Source: Mycobacterium sp. 852002-51057_SCH5723018
Lineage (GTDB): Bacteria; Actinomycetota; Actinomycetes; Mycobacteriales; Mycobacteriaceae
NCBI RefSeq assembly: GCF_001667035.1
Contig: NZ_LZIR01000008.1
Span: 1-64,000, forward strand
Reading direction: 5' to 3'
Length of the DNA stretch: 64,000 nucleotides
Positions 29,771 to 40,065 of this stretch are shown here, one piece after another (position 1 is the first letter of the stretch; each line of letters starts with the position of its first letter). The position numbers were made by a program, and so were the translations under genes. A model generated the notes under the pieces. That model made no database searches. It saw only the letters and a list, made by a program, of their open reading frames with translations, and was not told where the DNA came from.

Positions 29771-30457
29771 ATGGAGTTCATGAGGCAAAGGATCCTGGTC
29801 GTCGATGACGACGCTTCGCTGGCAGAGATGCTGACCATCGTGCTGCGTGGGGAGGGCTTCGACACCGCGGTCATCGGTGACGGGACCCAAGCCCTGACCG
29901 CGGTGCGTGAGCTGCGGCCCGATTTGGTGCTGCTGGACTTGATGCTGCCCGGCATGAACGGCATCGACGTGTGCCGCGTGCTGCGGGCCGACTCCGGCGT
30001 TCCGATCGTCATGCTGACCGCCAAGACCGACACCGTCGACGTGGTGCTGGGGCTGGAGTCGGGCGCCGACGACTACATCATGAAGCCGTTCAAGCCCAAG
30101 GAGCTGGTCGCCCGGGTCCGCGCGCGGTTGCGCCGCAACGACGACGAGCCCGCCGAAATGCTTTCCATCGCCGACGTCGACATCGACGTGCCGGCGCATA
30201 AGGTCACCCGTAACGGAGAGCAGATCTCGCTGACACCGCTGGAGTTCGACCTGCTGGTCGCGTTGGCGCGCAAACCGCGCCAGGTGTTTACTCGTGATGT
30301 GCTGCTCGAACAGGTGTGGGGATATCGTCACCCGGCGGATACCCGCTTGGTGAATGTGCACGTCCAGCGTCTGCGGGCCAAGGTCGAAAAAGACCCTGAG
30401 AACCCGACCGTGGTGTTGACCGTTCGAGGAGTGGGATACAAGGCCGGACCCCCGTGA
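29771..30457 (+). CDS. mtrA: Response regulator MtrA
   Basis: The ATG chosen gives 228 residues, exactly the M. tuberculosis length, and the sequence is nearly identical to it. The receiver domain has VVDDDASLAEM, the phospho-acceptor Asp in LVLLDLMLPGMNG, and MLTAKTD; the C-terminal OmpR-type winged helix ends RGVGYKAGPP. MtrA is the essential DNA-binding partner of MtrB and controls dnaA, cell-wall hydrolase and division genes. The 90 bases upstream hold its promoter, but I cannot pick the hexamers with confidence. Confidence 0.97.
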   Translation: MEFMRQRILVVDDDASLAEMLTIVLRGEGFDTAVIGDGTQALTAVRELRPDLVLLDLMLPGMNGIDVCRVLRADSGVPIVMLTAKTDTVDVVLGLESGADDYIMKPFKPKELVARVRARLRRNDDEPAEMLSIADVDIDVPAHKVTRNGEQISLTPLEFDLLVALARKPRQVFTRDVLLEQVWGYRHPADTRLVNVHVQRLRAKVEKDPENPTVVLTVRGVGYKAGPP

Positions 30458-30524
30458 TCCGGCGGCGCCCTATCAACGCCGACGACGATGCAGAGCGCAG
30501 CGATGCTGAGGAGTGGCGTCATTG

Positions 30525-32210
30525 ATGTGGTGGGGCTCTCGGCGACGCACTCGTAGCCGCTGGGGGCGTTCGGGTCCCATGACCCGCGGCATGGGTGCGT
30601 TGAGTCGGGCCGTGGGCGTTGCCTGGCGCAGATCGCTGCAATTGCGCGTGGTGGCGCTGACGCTCGGGTTGTCGTTGGCGGTGATCCTTGCGCTCGGCTT
30701 CGTGCTGACCAGCCAGGTGACCAACCGCGTGCTGGACGTCAAGGTGAAGGCCGCGATCGAGCAGATCGAGCGGGCCCGCACCACCGTCGGCGGCATCGTC
30801 AACGGCGAGGAGACGCGCTCGCTGGACAGCAGCCTTCAGCTGGCCCGCAACACGTTGACGTCCAAGACCGACCCCGCCTCGGGTGCGGGGCTGGCCGGCG
30901 CGTTCGACGCGGTGCTGATGGTGCCCGGCGACGGCCCGCGCGCGGCGACCGCGGCCGGACCCGTCGATCAGATACCGAGCTCGTTGCGCGGTTTCATCAA
31001 GGCGGGGCAGGCGGCGTATCAGTACGCCACCGTGCACACCGACGGCTTCTCCGGGCCGGCCCTGATCGTCGGCACCCCGACGTCGTCGCAGGTGGCCAAC
31101 CTCGAGCTGTACCTGATCTTCCCGCTGAAGAACGAGCAGGCCACGATCCAGCTGGTGCGCGGGACGATGATCACCGGCGGCGCCGTGCTGTTGGTGCTGC
31201 TCGCCGGGATCGCGCTGCTGGTGTCGCGCCAGGTGGTGGTGCCGGTCCGGTCGGCTTCCCGGATCGCCGAGCGGTTTGCCGAGGGCCATCTGTCCGAACG
31301 CATGCCGGTGCGCGGCGAAGACGACATGGCCCGGCTGGCGCTGTCGTTCAACGACATGGCCGAGAGCCTGTCCCGCCAGATCACGCAGCTGGAGGAGTTC
31401 GGCAACCTGCAGCGCCGGTTCACCTCCGACGTCAGCCACGAGCTTCGCACTCCGCTGACCACCGTGCGGATGGCCGCCGACCTGATCTATGACCACAGCG
31501 CCGATCTCGATCCGACGCTGGCCCGCTCCACCGAGCTGATGGTCAGCGAGCTCGACCGGTTCGAGACGCTGCTCAACGACCTGCTGGAGATCTCCCGGCA
31601 CGACGCCGGGGTGGCCGAATTGTCGGTCGAGGCGGTCGATTTGCGCACCACCGTGCAAAACGCCCTGGGCAACGTGGGTCACCTCGCCGAGGAGGCCGGC
31701 ATCGAGCTGCTCGTCGACGTGCCCGACCACGAGGTGATCGCCGAGGTCGACGCGCGCCGGGTGGAACGCATCCTGCGCAACCTGATCGCCAACGCGATCG
31801 ACCACGCCGAGCACAAGCCGGTGCGCATCCGCATGGGCGCCGACGAGGACACCGTCGCCGTCACCGTCCGCGACTACGGGGTGGGGCTGCGGCCCGGCGA
31901 GGAAAAGCTGGTGTTCAGCCGGTTCTGGCGCTCGGACCCGTCGCGGGTGCGTCGGTCCGGCGGCACCGGGCTGGGCCTGGCGATCAGCATCGAGGACGCG
32001 CGGCTGCACCAGGGCCGGCTGGAGGCCTGGGGCGAACCCGGGCAGGGCGCCTGTTTCCGGCTGACGCTGCCGCTTGTTCGTGGCCACAAGGTCACCACCA
32101 GCCCGCTGCCGTTGAAGCCCATCCCGGACGCGGCGCAGCCGGCGGAACCGACCGCACCGCCGCGCGCGGACCGTCAGCGAGCCCGTGAGCCCGCCGAGAG
32201 GAGCGGCTGA
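30525..32210 (+). CDS. mtrB: Sensor histidine kinase MtrB
   Basis: About 561 residues. Two membrane segments ([20 protein letters not shown] and [20 protein letters not shown]) flank an extracytoplasmic loop of roughly 140 residues. HAMP follows, then the phospho-acceptor [16 protein letters not shown], the N box [14 protein letters not shown], and the G boxes [10 protein letters not shown] and GGTGLGLAI. The ATG at 30525 aligns with the M. tuberculosis start; GAGGAG is 11 bases away and a GTG at 30513 overlaps it. The stop is fused to the lpqB start (TGATG). Confidence 0.96.
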   Translation: MWWGSRRRTRSRWGRSGPMTRGMGALSRAVGVAWRRSLQLRVVALTLGLSLAVILALGFVLTSQVTNRVLDVKVKAAIEQIERARTTVGGIVNGEETRSLDSSLQLARNTLTSKTDPASGAGLAGAFDAVLMVPGDGPRAATAAGPVDQIPSSLRGFIKAGQAAYQYATVHTDGFSGPALIVGTPTSSQVANLELYLIFPLKNEQATIQLVRGTMITGGAVLLVLLAGIALLVSRQVVVPVRSASRIAERFAEGHLSERMPVRGEDDMARLALSFNDMAESLSRQITQLEEFGNLQRRFTSDVSHELRTPLTTVRMAADLIYDHSADLDPTLARSTELMVSELDRFETLLNDLLEISRHDAGVAELSVEAVDLRTTVQNALGNVGHLAEEAGIELLVDVPDHEVIAEVDARRVERILRNLIANAIDHAEHKPVRIRMGADEDTVAVTVRDYGVGLRPGEEKLVFSRFWRSDPSRVRRSGGTGLGLAISIEDARLHQGRLEAWGEPGQGACFRLTLPLVRGHKVTTSPLPLKPIPDAAQPAEPTAPPRADRQRAREPAERSG

Positions 32211-34033
32211 TGCGGAAGCTCGATTGCCCGGCTTCTCCTCGGGCCGCTTCGGCCCGCATCGTCGCCGGGCGGAAGCTCCTCGCGCTGTTCGGGCTGCTGG
32301 CGCTGGCACTGTCGCTCGCCGGCTGCGCCGGCGTGCCCAGCTCGTCGGCCCCGCAGGCCATCGGCACCGTCGAGCGACCGGCGCCGTCGAACCTGCCCAA
32401 GCCGACCCCGGGCATGGACCCCGACGTGTTGCTGCGCGAATTCCTCAAGGCCACAGCCGATCCGGCGAACCGGCACCTGGCGGCGCGGCAGTTCCTCACC
32501 CAGTCGGCATCCAACGCGTGGGACGACGCCGGTAGCGCGCTGCTGATCGACCATGTGGTTTTCGTGGAAACCCGTGCCGCCGAACGGGTTTCGGCCACCA
32601 TGCGGGCCGACATCCTGGGCTCACTGTCGGACGTGGGGGTGTTCGAAACCGCCGAAGGCGTGCTGCCCGATCCGGGACCGATCGAGTTGGTCAAGACGTC
32701 GGGCGGGTGGCGAATCGACCGCCTGCCCAATGGGGTCTTCCTGGACTGGCAGCAATTCCAGGCGACCTACAAGCGCAACACGCTGTATTTCGCCGACCCG
32801 ACCGGCAAGACGGTGGTGCCCGATCCGCGCTACGTCGCGGTGTCCGATCACGACCAGCTGGCCACCGAGCTGGTTTCCAAGCTGCTGGCCGGCCCGCGGC
32901 CGGAGATGGCGCACACGGTCCGCAACCTGCTTGCCCCGCCGCTGCGGTTGCGGGGGCCGGTGACGCGGGCCGACGGCGGCAAGAACGGCATCGGGCTCGG
33001 TTACGGCGGCGCCCGCGTCGATCTGGAGAAGCTGTCGACCACCGATCCGCACAGCAGGCAATTGCTTGCGGCACAGATCATTTGGACGCTGGCCCGGGCC
33101 GACATCAGGGGCCCGTATGTGATCAAAGCCGACGGCGCACCGCTGGACGACAGGTTCGCCGAGGGATGGACCACCTCCGATGTCGCCGCCACCGATCCGG
33201 GTGTGGCCGACGGCGCGGGGGCCGGGCTGCACGCGCTGGTGAACGGCTCACTGGTCGGGCTCGACGGACAGCACACCACCACCGTGCCGGGGGCCTTCGG
33301 GCGGATGGGTGATCAGACCGGCGCCGCGCTGTCGCGCAGCGGGCGGCAGGTGGCGTCGGTGGTGACGCTGCGGCGCGGCGCACCGGACCAGGCGGCGTCG
33401 CTGTGGATCGGCGACCTGGGCGGCGAGGCGGTGCAATCCGCCGACGGGCGCAGCCTGACGCGGCCCAGCTGGTCGCTCGACGACGCCGTGTGGGTGGTCG
33501 TCGACAACAACAACGTGCTGCGCGCGATTCAGGAGCCGGCCTCCGGGCAGCCCGCCCGGATCCCGGTGGATTCCGCGCTGGTGGCCAGCAGCTTCCCGGG
33601 GCAAATCACCGACCTGCAGCTGTCCCGGGATTCCACGCGCGCCGCGATGGTGATCAACGGCCAGGTCATCCTCGCCGGGGTGGAGCAGACGCAGGCCGGG
33701 CAGTACGCCCTGACCTACCCGCGGCGGCTGGGCTTCGGCCTGGGCAACTCGGTGGTGTCGCTGTCCTGGCGCACCGGCGACGACATCGTGGTCACCCGCA
33801 CCGATGCCAGCCACCCGGTGTCCTACGTCAACATCGACGGCGTGAACTCCGACGCGCCGGCCCGCGGGGTGCAGATCCCGGTGACCACGGTTGCGGCCAA
33901 CCCGTCGGCGGTATACGTCGCCGCCCCCGAAGGGGTGGTGCAGTATTCGGCGTCGGCCCCCGAAAGCCAACAGAATTGGTCGGACGTGTCCGGGCTGACG
34001 ATGCCCGGAGCGGCGCCGGTGTTGCCGGGTTGA
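32210..34033 (+). CDS. lpqB: Lipoprotein LpqB, MtrAB accessory protein
   Basis: This 607-residue precursor has a signal peptide ending in the lipobox LAGC (Cys 39), so it is anchored outside the cytoplasmic membrane. A GerMN-like region (about residues 170-300) and a C-terminal beta-propeller-like region follow. Known LpqB binds the sensor part of MtrB and tunes MtrA phosphorylation. Translation is coupled to mtrB by TGATG. It is the last gene of the conserved core before the accessory block. Confidence 0.94.
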   Translation: MRKLDCPASPRAASARIVAGRKLLALFGLLALALSLAGCAGVPSSSAPQAIGTVERPAPSNLPKPTPGMDPDVLLREFLKATADPANRHLAARQFLTQSASNAWDDAGSALLIDHVVFVETRAAERVSATMRADILGSLSDVGVFETAEGVLPDPGPIELVKTSGGWRIDRLPNGVFLDWQQFQATYKRNTLYFADPTGKTVVPDPRYVAVSDHDQLATELVSKLLAGPRPEMAHTVRNLLAPPLRLRGPVTRADGGKNGIGLGYGGARVDLEKLSTTDPHSRQLLAAQIIWTLARADIRGPYVIKADGAPLDDRFAEGWTTSDVAATDPGVADGAGAGLHALVNGSLVGLDGQHTTTVPGAFGRMGDQTGAALSRSGRQVASVVTLRRGAPDQAASLWIGDLGGEAVQSADGRSLTRPSWSLDDAVWVVVDNNNVLRAIQEPASGQPARIPVDSALVASSFPGQITDLQLSRDSTRAAMVINGQVILAGVEQTQAGQYALTYPRRLGFGLGNSVVSLSWRTGDDIVVTRTDASHPVSYVNIDGVNSDAPARGVQIPVTTVAANPSAVYVAAPEGVVQYSASAPESQQNWSDVSGLTMPGAAPVLPG

Positions 34034-34253
34034 GGCAAACACGCTTTTTGGTCGGCCGGGCCACGTGGCGCGACCTCGACCAGGCCGCCGAGTCCCTAAA
34101 AGTGGTCACGTTTAAACCATTTCGAAGCTCATCGGCTGGCTGGGTTGTCCGGGTGGTAGCCGCGGTTGTGGTTAGCGGTTCGCCGTTCTGACGGTCCTTG
34201 GGTTGCTCCGGATGGCGCGCTCGACGGAGGCGAAATCATTGTTTGCGGTGACG

Positions 34254-35423
34254 TCAGTACGCGGGCATAGGCGGGGGCTTTCCGAAGTAAAGTCCGCCCG
34301 CCCATTCCCACACCCGTTGGTTGGTCAGGCCGTGCTGGGCGATCATGTTGAGATCGCGCAACTGTCGGCCCAGCGGAGATGACCGCTGCAGTGCCGCCGA
34401 GCCAACTGCGTCAACCAGTAATTGGGTCGCATGTCGACAACTTGTGCCGGTGTGAACCACACACCCCGCCCATTGCGCGCGTTGATCGAAGGGGGGCTCT
34501 GCACCCGCTTGCAGCGTCTCGAACAGAGCGCCCAGGGTGTCGTAGACGTAGCTGCGCGTCGACCCGATCAATGCCGCCGCCTTGGCCAATGCCGTTCGTA
34601 CGGTTGGCTCTCCGGTCACACGGCCCATCAACGCTTTGCTGACCTTCGCATCCAACATCTTTCGGGCCACGTCAAGCGCCTCAGCGGCCACCCCGATTGC
34701 CACGCCCACGCCCGCGGCCGGCGCCAGCCCAAACCAGGAGTACAGCGGTTCAGTTCGCCTATACTCTCCCGGAATCCACGTGTATTCCTCCGGGACGAAG
34801 GTGTCGGTAATTGTGTAGTCGTGACTTCCGCTGCCTCCCAAGCCAGCTGGATCCCACGTCCTAAGCACCTCCCAGCGCGCCGCCGGCAGCATGGCCACCC
34901 TGTGGTCAAGCCTTCCGGCTTCGCCGCGACGGGGCCGCCCGTTCTCGATGACGATGGCGCCACCGACAATCACGTCGGCGTGGGTTACACCACTTCCGAA
35001 TGACCAGCGCCCCGAGAGTCGATAGCCACCGTCGCAGGGTTCAAGCGTACCCGCCGGCCCCAGGAAGCCCGCATTGATGAAATCAAGGTCGGCATACAGT
35101 CGGCGCGCGGCTGACTCCTCAATATAGGACGCGAAAAACCCGCTCTCGGAGCCGATCATGGCGCACCATGCCGCAGACGCGTCAGCCCGGGCCAGCCTCT
35201 CAATGATCTGCACCTGCTTGCAGATATCAACCTGCGGGCCGCCCCACGCCGAGGGCATAGCCATCCTAAATACACCCGACCACCGCAGCGCATCGACGAC
35301 TGCAGCGCTCAACTGGCCTTCGCGCTCGGCTTCATCGGCGTGCGCGCGCACAACCGGGTCGATCTTTTCGACGCGGGACAAGATTGCCGTGGCGTCAAGT
35401 ACCGTTTGCACGTCCTGCGTCAT
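34254..35423 (-). CDS. Acyl-CoA-dehydrogenase-fold flavoprotein, likely class D hydroxylase
   Basis: The ATG with AGGAGG upstream gives 389 residues. The fold is that of acyl-CoA dehydrogenases, but the sequence resembles the flavin-dependent hydroxylase group (HsaA and indole-acetate hydroxylase-like): FRMAMPSAWGGPQVDICKQV, ARADASAAWCAMIGSESGFF, RWSFGSGVTHADV and VLRTWDPAGLGGSGSHDYTI. The usual acyl-CoA dehydrogenase catalytic Glu region is not evident. Such enzymes use reduced flavin supplied by a partner reductase; none lies next door. Downstream of the cupin gene and possibly driven by the duplicated AraC-type promoter. Confidence 0.8.
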   Translation of the reverse strand: MTQDVQTVLDATAILSRVEKIDPVVRAHADEAEREGQLSAAVVDALRWSGVFRMAMPSAWGGPQVDICKQVQIIERLARADASAAWCAMIGSESGFFASYIEESAARRLYADLDFINAGFLGPAGTLEPCDGGYRLSGRWSFGSGVTHADVIVGGAIVIENGRPRRGEAGRLDHRVAMLPAARWEVLRTWDPAGLGGSGSHDYTITDTFVPEEYTWIPGEYRRTEPLYSWFGLAPAAGVGVAIGVAAEALDVARKMLDAKVSKALMGRVTGEPTVRTALAKAAALIGSTRSYVYDTLGALFETLQAGAEPPFDQRAQWAGCVVHTGTSCRHATQLLVDAVGSAALQRSSPLGRQLRDLNMIAQHGLTNQRVWEWAGGLYFGKPPPMPAY

Positions 35424-35608
35424 GCTGCCTCCTGGTTGCCATTGCGGTGATTCCGACGCACGTCCGGCCTTCGTCGGGTCAGCTGTATGCGTCGGGCTTG
35501 TCAGCTGCGAGAACGAGGAAAGGCTTGATGGACTTCGATATGGCCGACGCGAATGTCGATGACGAGTCCGATGCATCTGAGAGTCGTGAGCATGATGCGA
35601 GGCGCTGG

Positions 35609-36070
35609 TCAGTCGAAGCCGCAACCGGGATTCGGGGCGTCCTCCGCGAGCGGCTTGCCGGGCGGGTTGACGTAGATGACTTGCAGGATCGTCGGGACGG
35701 CGCCGAGGTTGCGGCCGAGGTGAACGTGGTCGGCGCCGGCGGGCTCGATGATCGTGTCGCCGGCGTTGTAGACGCCGTCTGTCGAGCAATCCGACGCGTT
35801 ATGTGTCAGGGTGCCCTGTCTGACGACGCCGATCAGTTTGCCGTCGTGCCAGTGCCAGCCGGTGCTGCCGCCGGGCGCGATGGTGATGTCGCCGGTGAGG
35901 TAGTCATTCTCGTTCAGCGACGTCTGGTTCAACATCACCGATTGGATGCCCCGGGCCGGTGTTGCGGACGCCTGGCACGCACAGAGTGTCGCAACGACGA
36001 CGGCCAGCGCCGCCGGCCCACTCAAACGCACCTGCCGCCCCGCTCCCGGTGAGTGACCCACCTCAATCAC
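35609..36070 (-). CDS. Exported single-domain cupin protein
   Basis: This protein has up to 153 residues; a GTG at 36031 would give a tidier signal peptide starting RLSGPAALAVVVATLCACQA. The LCAC stretch could be a lipobox, otherwise cleavage would follow ASA. The mature part is a small cupin: ITIAPGGSTGWHWHDGKLIG supplies the first metal-binding motif and IIEPAGADHVHLGRN the second. Enzymatic role unknown. It lies between the decayed operon copy and the flavoprotein gene, with 185 bases to the latter. Confidence 0.75.
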   Translation of the reverse strand: MIEVGHSPGAGRQVRLSGPAALAVVVATLCACQASATPARGIQSVMLNQTSLNENDYLTGDITIAPGGSTGWHWHDGKLIGVVRQGTLTHNASDCSTDGVYNAGDTIIEPAGADHVHLGRNLGAVPTILQVIYVNPPGKPLAEDAPNPGCGFD

Positions 36071-36099
36071 CCCCGCAGCTCACCTGGAAGGGGTTCGCG

Positions 36100-36237
36100 C
36101 GCAAGCTGTTCGGTCGCTGTGGCGGCTGGATTTTCTGGCGACGGCGCCGAATACGCAACCGATGTAAGCGGCGGAACTCGCCCATACGCCAACGCCTGCC
36201 ATTGTGGCAGGTACTGGGGGTGCGGCCACAGATGCAC
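36100..36237 (-). pseudogene. Remnant of an O-methyltransferase 5' end
   Basis: Read from a GTG at 36237, the frame gives VHLWPHPQYLPQWQALAYGR followed by VP. This aligns with MHLGLIPDNPAEWQALTSGR-VP of the intact methyltransferase at 37558-38601. At DNA level both share CAACGCCTGCCATT at the same distance from the start codon (36190-36203 and 38554-38567). Similarity fades after about 25 codons and the frame stops early, so only a fragment is left. Confidence 0.65.
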
Positions 36238-36238
36238 G

Positions 36239-36355
36239 TCACGCCCGCCGTTCTGTCAGATTAGCGGGCAAGACATTCGAGTTGTTCTTGAAGTCGGAAA
36301 GGCACTGGCCCGGAAGCGATTCGCCACCGCTCATAGGCTTCTTTCCAGCTGGGGT
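36239..36355 (-). pseudogene. Remnant of a berberine-bridge-type oxidase 3' end
   Basis: The minus frame FKNNSNVLPANLTERRA-stop matches FSSNPNILPARTNGPGV-stop, the end of the intact oxidase at 38603-40036, with the stop at the same distance and the same one-base gap (TGA-C-start) to the methyltransferase start. Upstream, KEAYERW in another frame resembles the preceding REAY...YERL region, implying a frameshift. The rest of the oxidase is missing. Confidence 0.6.
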
Positions 36356-36370
36356 AAACGGCTTGTGACG

Positions 36371-36445
36371 CACGACTTCGACAGTAAGGGGCTGCCCGCA
36401 TCTGACCTAGATGAATTGCGCAGCGCTTTGGACGAATTGCGCAGC
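36371..36445 (-). promoter_or_regulatory. Duplicated AraC-type promoter (copy A)
   Basis: This 75-base stretch matches 40066-40140 without gaps at about 56 of 75 positions by hand count. The conserved blocks are a minus-strand -10 TACTGT (36386-36381), CTAGG at the -35 position (36406-36410), and two GCGCAGC repeats 21 bp apart (36418-36424 and 36439-36445). It faces the cupin and flavoprotein genes across the decayed fragments. Confidence 0.6.
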
Positions 36446-36590
36446 CGGGCGGCGCGTCCCTGAATGTCGGTGAACGCCGAGTTCCAACGGTCACTTCGTA
36501 ATTCGAGAGGTGGATGAAGACCGGATGACAGGCAGCGCGTCGACGATGCCGTCCTTCGGTGAGCATCGGACCGGCTTGTTGCGGGCGGGC

Positions 36591-37442
36591 TTAAGCTCGG
36601 GTGCGTCGATCCAGCTCACGCAGCGCGGATGACACAAGTTCGGGGACTTCGTACATGGGACTGTGTCCGCAACTTGCCATTATCAAGGAGCCGTCGGGAA
36701 CGCTGGCGGCCATCACCCGCGCTTCGAAAACGCTACGTACTCGATCGTGCCGACCATGCACGACGGCAACGGGGACCTGCACGGCGCCCAGGCTAGGGAG
36801 CAAATCGGTTCGATGCTGGCTGTGTAACACGTCGAGGGCTGCACGTGGCGGTACTGCGAGACCGTAGTCCAGCAGCGCCTGCAGGTCATCGGGCGACGGT
36901 TGGATATGAAAGCACCGCTGCAGCACCGCGTGCACGGCAGCGGACATTCGATCTTGCTCGATGTCGGCCACCAAACCAAGAACACCATCATGGTGGTTCA
37001 TGTTGGGCCCGGTATTGATCAGCATCAGGCCGCGGATCAGATCGGGCCGCAGCCCGGCCAGTCGCAATGCGATTGCTCCACCGGTTGAGTGTCCAATCAG
37101 AATCACTTTTCTGAAGTGCTCCTCAATGAAGGAGGCAACCCATTCAGCCAGCTCATCGATGCTCCACGCTGGCGCGTCAGTCATCCAAGACAATGCTTCT
37201 AGCTGGTACTCATCCGTGATAATCGCAGCCAGTCGAGCGAAGATCCTCGGAGCACAAAAAGTACCAGGCAAGGCGACGACCGGTGTTGTATGCGCCTTGA
37301 TGAGTTGTGCCTCGCCGGCTTTGGGTCCGGAGCGCCCGGCTGCACTGAGCGTTGAATCGGCCGCAGGTGAACCCGGGATTGTCGGGCAGGGCGCCGAGCC
37401 GCACATCAATGGGGGAAGTTTCGAGAGCTGCTTGTTGGCCAT
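36591..37442 (-). CDS. Alpha/beta-hydrolase fold enzyme
   Basis: About 283 residues from the ATG used; the frame is open further upstream to 37595, overlapping the methyltransferase gene, so the start is uncertain and may also be later. The catalytic triad is visible: nucleophile Ser in LIGHSTGGAIAL, Asp in VVHGRHDRVRS and His in MASCGHSPMYEVP. The start of the domain is TTPVVALPGTFCAPRIFARL. It is third in the oxidase-methyltransferase-hydrolase set. Likely an esterase, lactonase or C-C hydrolase; the substrate is not evident. Confidence 0.78.
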   Translation of the reverse strand: MANKQLSKLPPLMCGSAPCPTIPGSPAADSTLSAAGRSGPKAGEAQLIKAHTTPVVALPGTFCAPRIFARLAAIITDEYQLEALSWMTDAPAWSIDELAEWVASFIEEHFRKVILIGHSTGGAIALRLAGLRPDLIRGLMLINTGPNMNHHDGVLGLVADIEQDRMSAAVHAVLQRCFHIQPSPDDLQALLDYGLAVPPRAALDVLHSQHRTDLLPSLGAVQVPVAVVHGRHDRVRSVFEARVMAASVPDGSLIMASCGHSPMYEVPELVSSALRELDRRTRA

Positions 37443-37557
37443 GGCCGCCGTCGAGGGTGACTTCAACGGCTGGAAGCAACGAATGCGGTGCCGCTGGCCG
37501 TCGTTTCGAAGCCAGAGCTTCAGTCCATTGCGCATACCGACCGAATATCCAGTTGAG

Positions 37558-38601
37558 TTAGGCCTTCGTTGCGATCTGCAGTCCGGTGTTGCCATCGTTC
37601 AGCATGATGGGTTCGGACGCCGGTCGCAGGCCCGCATCGCGCTGCCAGCCGGCGATGTCGCGCGCGGTCCAGGTGCCGGATCGGCTGGTCACGCCGAAGT
37701 ACAGCTCGTTCAGTGCGGCCAATTGGTCGACGGCGTCACCCGTGTCGGGTCGGATGGGCTCGATCACCGTGAACACACCGCCGGGGCGCAGGGCGCGTCC
37801 CAGCCGGCCGAACAAATCGGCATTCTGCGACTCGTCGAAGTGATGTGCGAGATTTGACAGCAGCACCACGTCGTAGGCATCGGCGCCGAAATCATGGCTC
37901 AGCGCGTCGGCCTCGAGGTGGATTACGCGAGGCCCCATCCGCTCGGCCGCCAGCAACGACGCGGCGGCCCTGACGGCCTCGGGCAGGTCCAGCACCACCG
38001 ACTGCAAGCAGGGATGACGCCGGCACAGCGCAACCGAGTAGTGCCCGTGCGAGCCGCCGACATCGATCATGGCGGTGGCGCCGCGGGGCACCGGAATGTG
38101 GTGCGCGACTTCTTCCGCCGACTGGCCGGACAATGCGCGCATGCACCGCTGGTAACGGCCCCACTGGTCCTCGATCATGCGTTCGTGGATGTCAATCGGC
38201 GTCCCGGTGCGCACGTAGTTTTCGATGTGGCTCATCAGCTCCCATTCGTCGAACGCGAAGAGCACCGCGTCCACGAGCGAGCGGGGACTTCCGGCAGCCA
38301 GCCAGGTGCGGGTCATCGGCGTCAACGCATACCGGCCCTCGCGGACCGATAGGTAACCGGAACCCGCCAAGGCCGTCAGCAGCTTCTGCGTTGCCGCCGG
38401 ATCGGTTCGGCACCGCCTGGCGGCTTCGGCGGCCGTTGCGGCCTGCAGCGCCAACGACTCGAATACCCCAAGCCTGGTTGCTGTGATGACCGTGTGCGCA
38501 AGCCCGAACGCGAAATGAATTTGGAAGAACGGCAACGGGACTCGACCAGATGTCAACGCCTGCCATTCCGCCGGATTGTCGGGGATCAGCCCGAGGTGCA
38601 T
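37558..38601 (-). CDS. SAM-dependent O-methyltransferase with dimerisation domain
   Basis: This 347-residue enzyme starts one base after the oxidase stop (TGACATG). The N-terminal winged-helix dimerisation domain (about residues 20-110) is typical of small-molecule O-methyltransferases of the hydroxyneurosporene/caffeate type. The SAM fold has MIDVGGSHGHYSVAL, VVLDLPEAV, and LSNLAHHFDESQNADLFGRL with a His that may act as base, then LRPGGVFTVIEPI. It probably methylates a hydroxyl on a product of the neighbouring oxidase. Its 5' end is duplicated as a remnant at 36100-36237. Confidence 0.86.
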   Translation of the reverse strand: MHLGLIPDNPAEWQALTSGRVPLPFFQIHFAFGLAHTVITATRLGVFESLALQAATAAEAARRCRTDPAATQKLLTALAGSGYLSVREGRYALTPMTRTWLAAGSPRSLVDAVLFAFDEWELMSHIENYVRTGTPIDIHERMIEDQWGRYQRCMRALSGQSAEEVAHHIPVPRGATAMIDVGGSHGHYSVALCRRHPCLQSVVLDLPEAVRAAASLLAAERMGPRVIHLEADALSHDFGADAYDVVLLSNLAHHFDESQNADLFGRLGRALRPGGVFTVIEPIRPDTGDAVDQLAALNELYFGVTSRSGTWTARDIAGWQRDAGLRPASEPIMLNDGNTGLQIATKA

Positions 38602-38602
38602 G

Positions 38603-40036
38603 TCAGACTCCCGGGCCGTTCGTTCTGGCGGGCAGGATGTTCGGATTGCTGCTGAAGACATTGTCGGGGTCGTACTTGGCCTTGATCGTGGCCAGCCGTT
38701 CATACTTGCCGTTCCGGTAAGCCTCCCGCACCCGGTGGTCGTCGTCGACGGCCATGAAATTCGAGTACAGGCCTCCGGTCTGCCATGGTGTTATGCCCGC
38801 GAAAGTATCTCGCACCCAATCGATGTGGGGCCGCGCTTCGTCTCCTGGCCGCCATCGTCCCAGCACGTTGACGAGGTAATCGGCGTGACGGTCGGTGAAC
38901 GCGGTGTCGTCTTCACCGAGTCGGTCCTGGGCGCCGTGTTGATAGCCGAACTCGATCGCTGAGAGCCCGTTAGGCAAGCAGTTCGCAGCCTCGATGAGCG
39001 CTTCGATGCAGCCGTCGGTCATCTCGCCGGCGTAGCCGCCTTTCGTGTAATTGCATGCGCCGGGCCCGAGGGCGCTGTCGTTCAACGACTGCAGCGCAAC
39101 ATACGGCAGGGTTTGAATGTTCTCGAACACTCTCGGCGCCCCCGCCCACAACTGCTCGTACACACCTGCGGCGTCCGCGGGATCTCCCGTCCAGACACTC
39201 ACGAACATGCACACGGGCGCATTCAACAAGTCGTGCGGCACGCCGGGTTCGGCCGCTGCGCGACGCAGGTAAATCATGACTTTGAGGTCGTCGCTGGTGT
39301 GCAGCATCGTCTGTCCGTGATGACGGATCGCGTCGGCGGCGTCCTCGATGTGGTACAGCGCTACGCCGACCGGGAGCGTCGTACCCACGGTCTGCGCTGC
39401 GAATTCGAACTCCGTCACCACACCGAAGTTGGTCCCGGCGCCCCGCAGCCCCCAATACAGGTCGGGGTTCTCGCTGGCGCTGGCGGTCCGCACGCTGCCG
39501 TCAGCCAGCACCACTCTGGCCGCGATCAGGTGGTCGCACGTAAGGCCGTGCTTGCGGCTCAGCCAGCCCATGCCGCCCCCGAGCGCCAGCCCCGCGACAC
39601 CGGTCTGCGACATGACGCCGGCCGGCGTCGCGAGGCCGAAAGCTTGCGTGGCACGGTCCATATCGGCCAGGAGAGAACCGCCACCGACTCGCACCCGCCC
39701 GGCACCCGGATCGACGCGGACCTGGCGCATCCGACCTAGGTCGATGATGACACCGTTATCGACCATGGAGTGTCCGGCGACGCTGTGCCCGCCACCCTTG
39801 ACGGTCAGTCGAAGGGTGCACTCACGCGCGAATTTGATGGCTGCAGCGACGTCGGCATCGCTCGCGCAGCGGACAATCAACGCGGGCCGGCGATCGATCA
39901 TGTGGTTCCAGACGCGGCGCGCTCGTTGGTAGTCCGGATGTCGCGGATGCACCACCTCGCCGGCGAGCCGAGAGCTCAACGAGGCAAGCTGGCGATTCGA
40001 AAAGCGCTGGGGAGTAGCGGATTTAGCGCATCTCAT
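38603..40036 (-). CDS. FAD-linked oxidase, berberine-bridge-enzyme type
   Basis: This 477-residue enzyme has an FAD-binding PCMH domain (about residues 50-225) with LTVKGGGHSVAGHS, where the first His is the expected covalent FAD ligand. MSQTGVAGLALGGGMGWLSR lacks the second (Cys) FAD link. The C-terminal BBE motif is KYDPDNVFSSNPNILPA. These enzymes oxidise alcohols, phenols or carbohydrates with oxygen. The leader from the predicted promoter would be about 33 bases. It is first in an operon with the O-methyltransferase and hydrolase, divergent from an AraC regulator. Confidence 0.88.
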   Translation of the reverse strand: MRCAKSATPQRFSNRQLASLSSRLAGEVVHPRHPDYQRARRVWNHMIDRRPALIVRCASDADVAAAIKFARECTLRLTVKGGGHSVAGHSMVDNGVIIDLGRMRQVRVDPGAGRVRVGGGSLLADMDRATQAFGLATPAGVMSQTGVAGLALGGGMGWLSRKHGLTCDHLIAARVVLADGSVRTASASENPDLYWGLRGAGTNFGVVTEFEFAAQTVGTTLPVGVALYHIEDAADAIRHHGQTMLHTSDDLKVMIYLRRAAAEPGVPHDLLNAPVCMFVSVWTGDPADAAGVYEQLWAGAPRVFENIQTLPYVALQSLNDSALGPGACNYTKGGYAGEMTDGCIEALIEAANCLPNGLSAIEFGYQHGAQDRLGEDDTAFTDRHADYLVNVLGRWRPGDEARPHIDWVRDTFAGITPWQTGGLYSNFMAVDDDHRVREAYRNGKYERLATIKAKYDPDNVFSSNPNILPARTNGPGV

Positions 40037-40065
40037 AGGCGCGGTCTCGATATCGGCTCGCGAGG

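Noticed and set aside
34034..34060. T-rich run after lpqB (cgctttttgg) as a terminator
   Set aside because: No GC-rich stem precedes the T run.
36053..36463. Plus-strand open frame of 136 codons
   Set aside because: It covers the duplicated promoter and the decayed oxidase/methyltransferase fragments on the other strand; the protein shows no family features.
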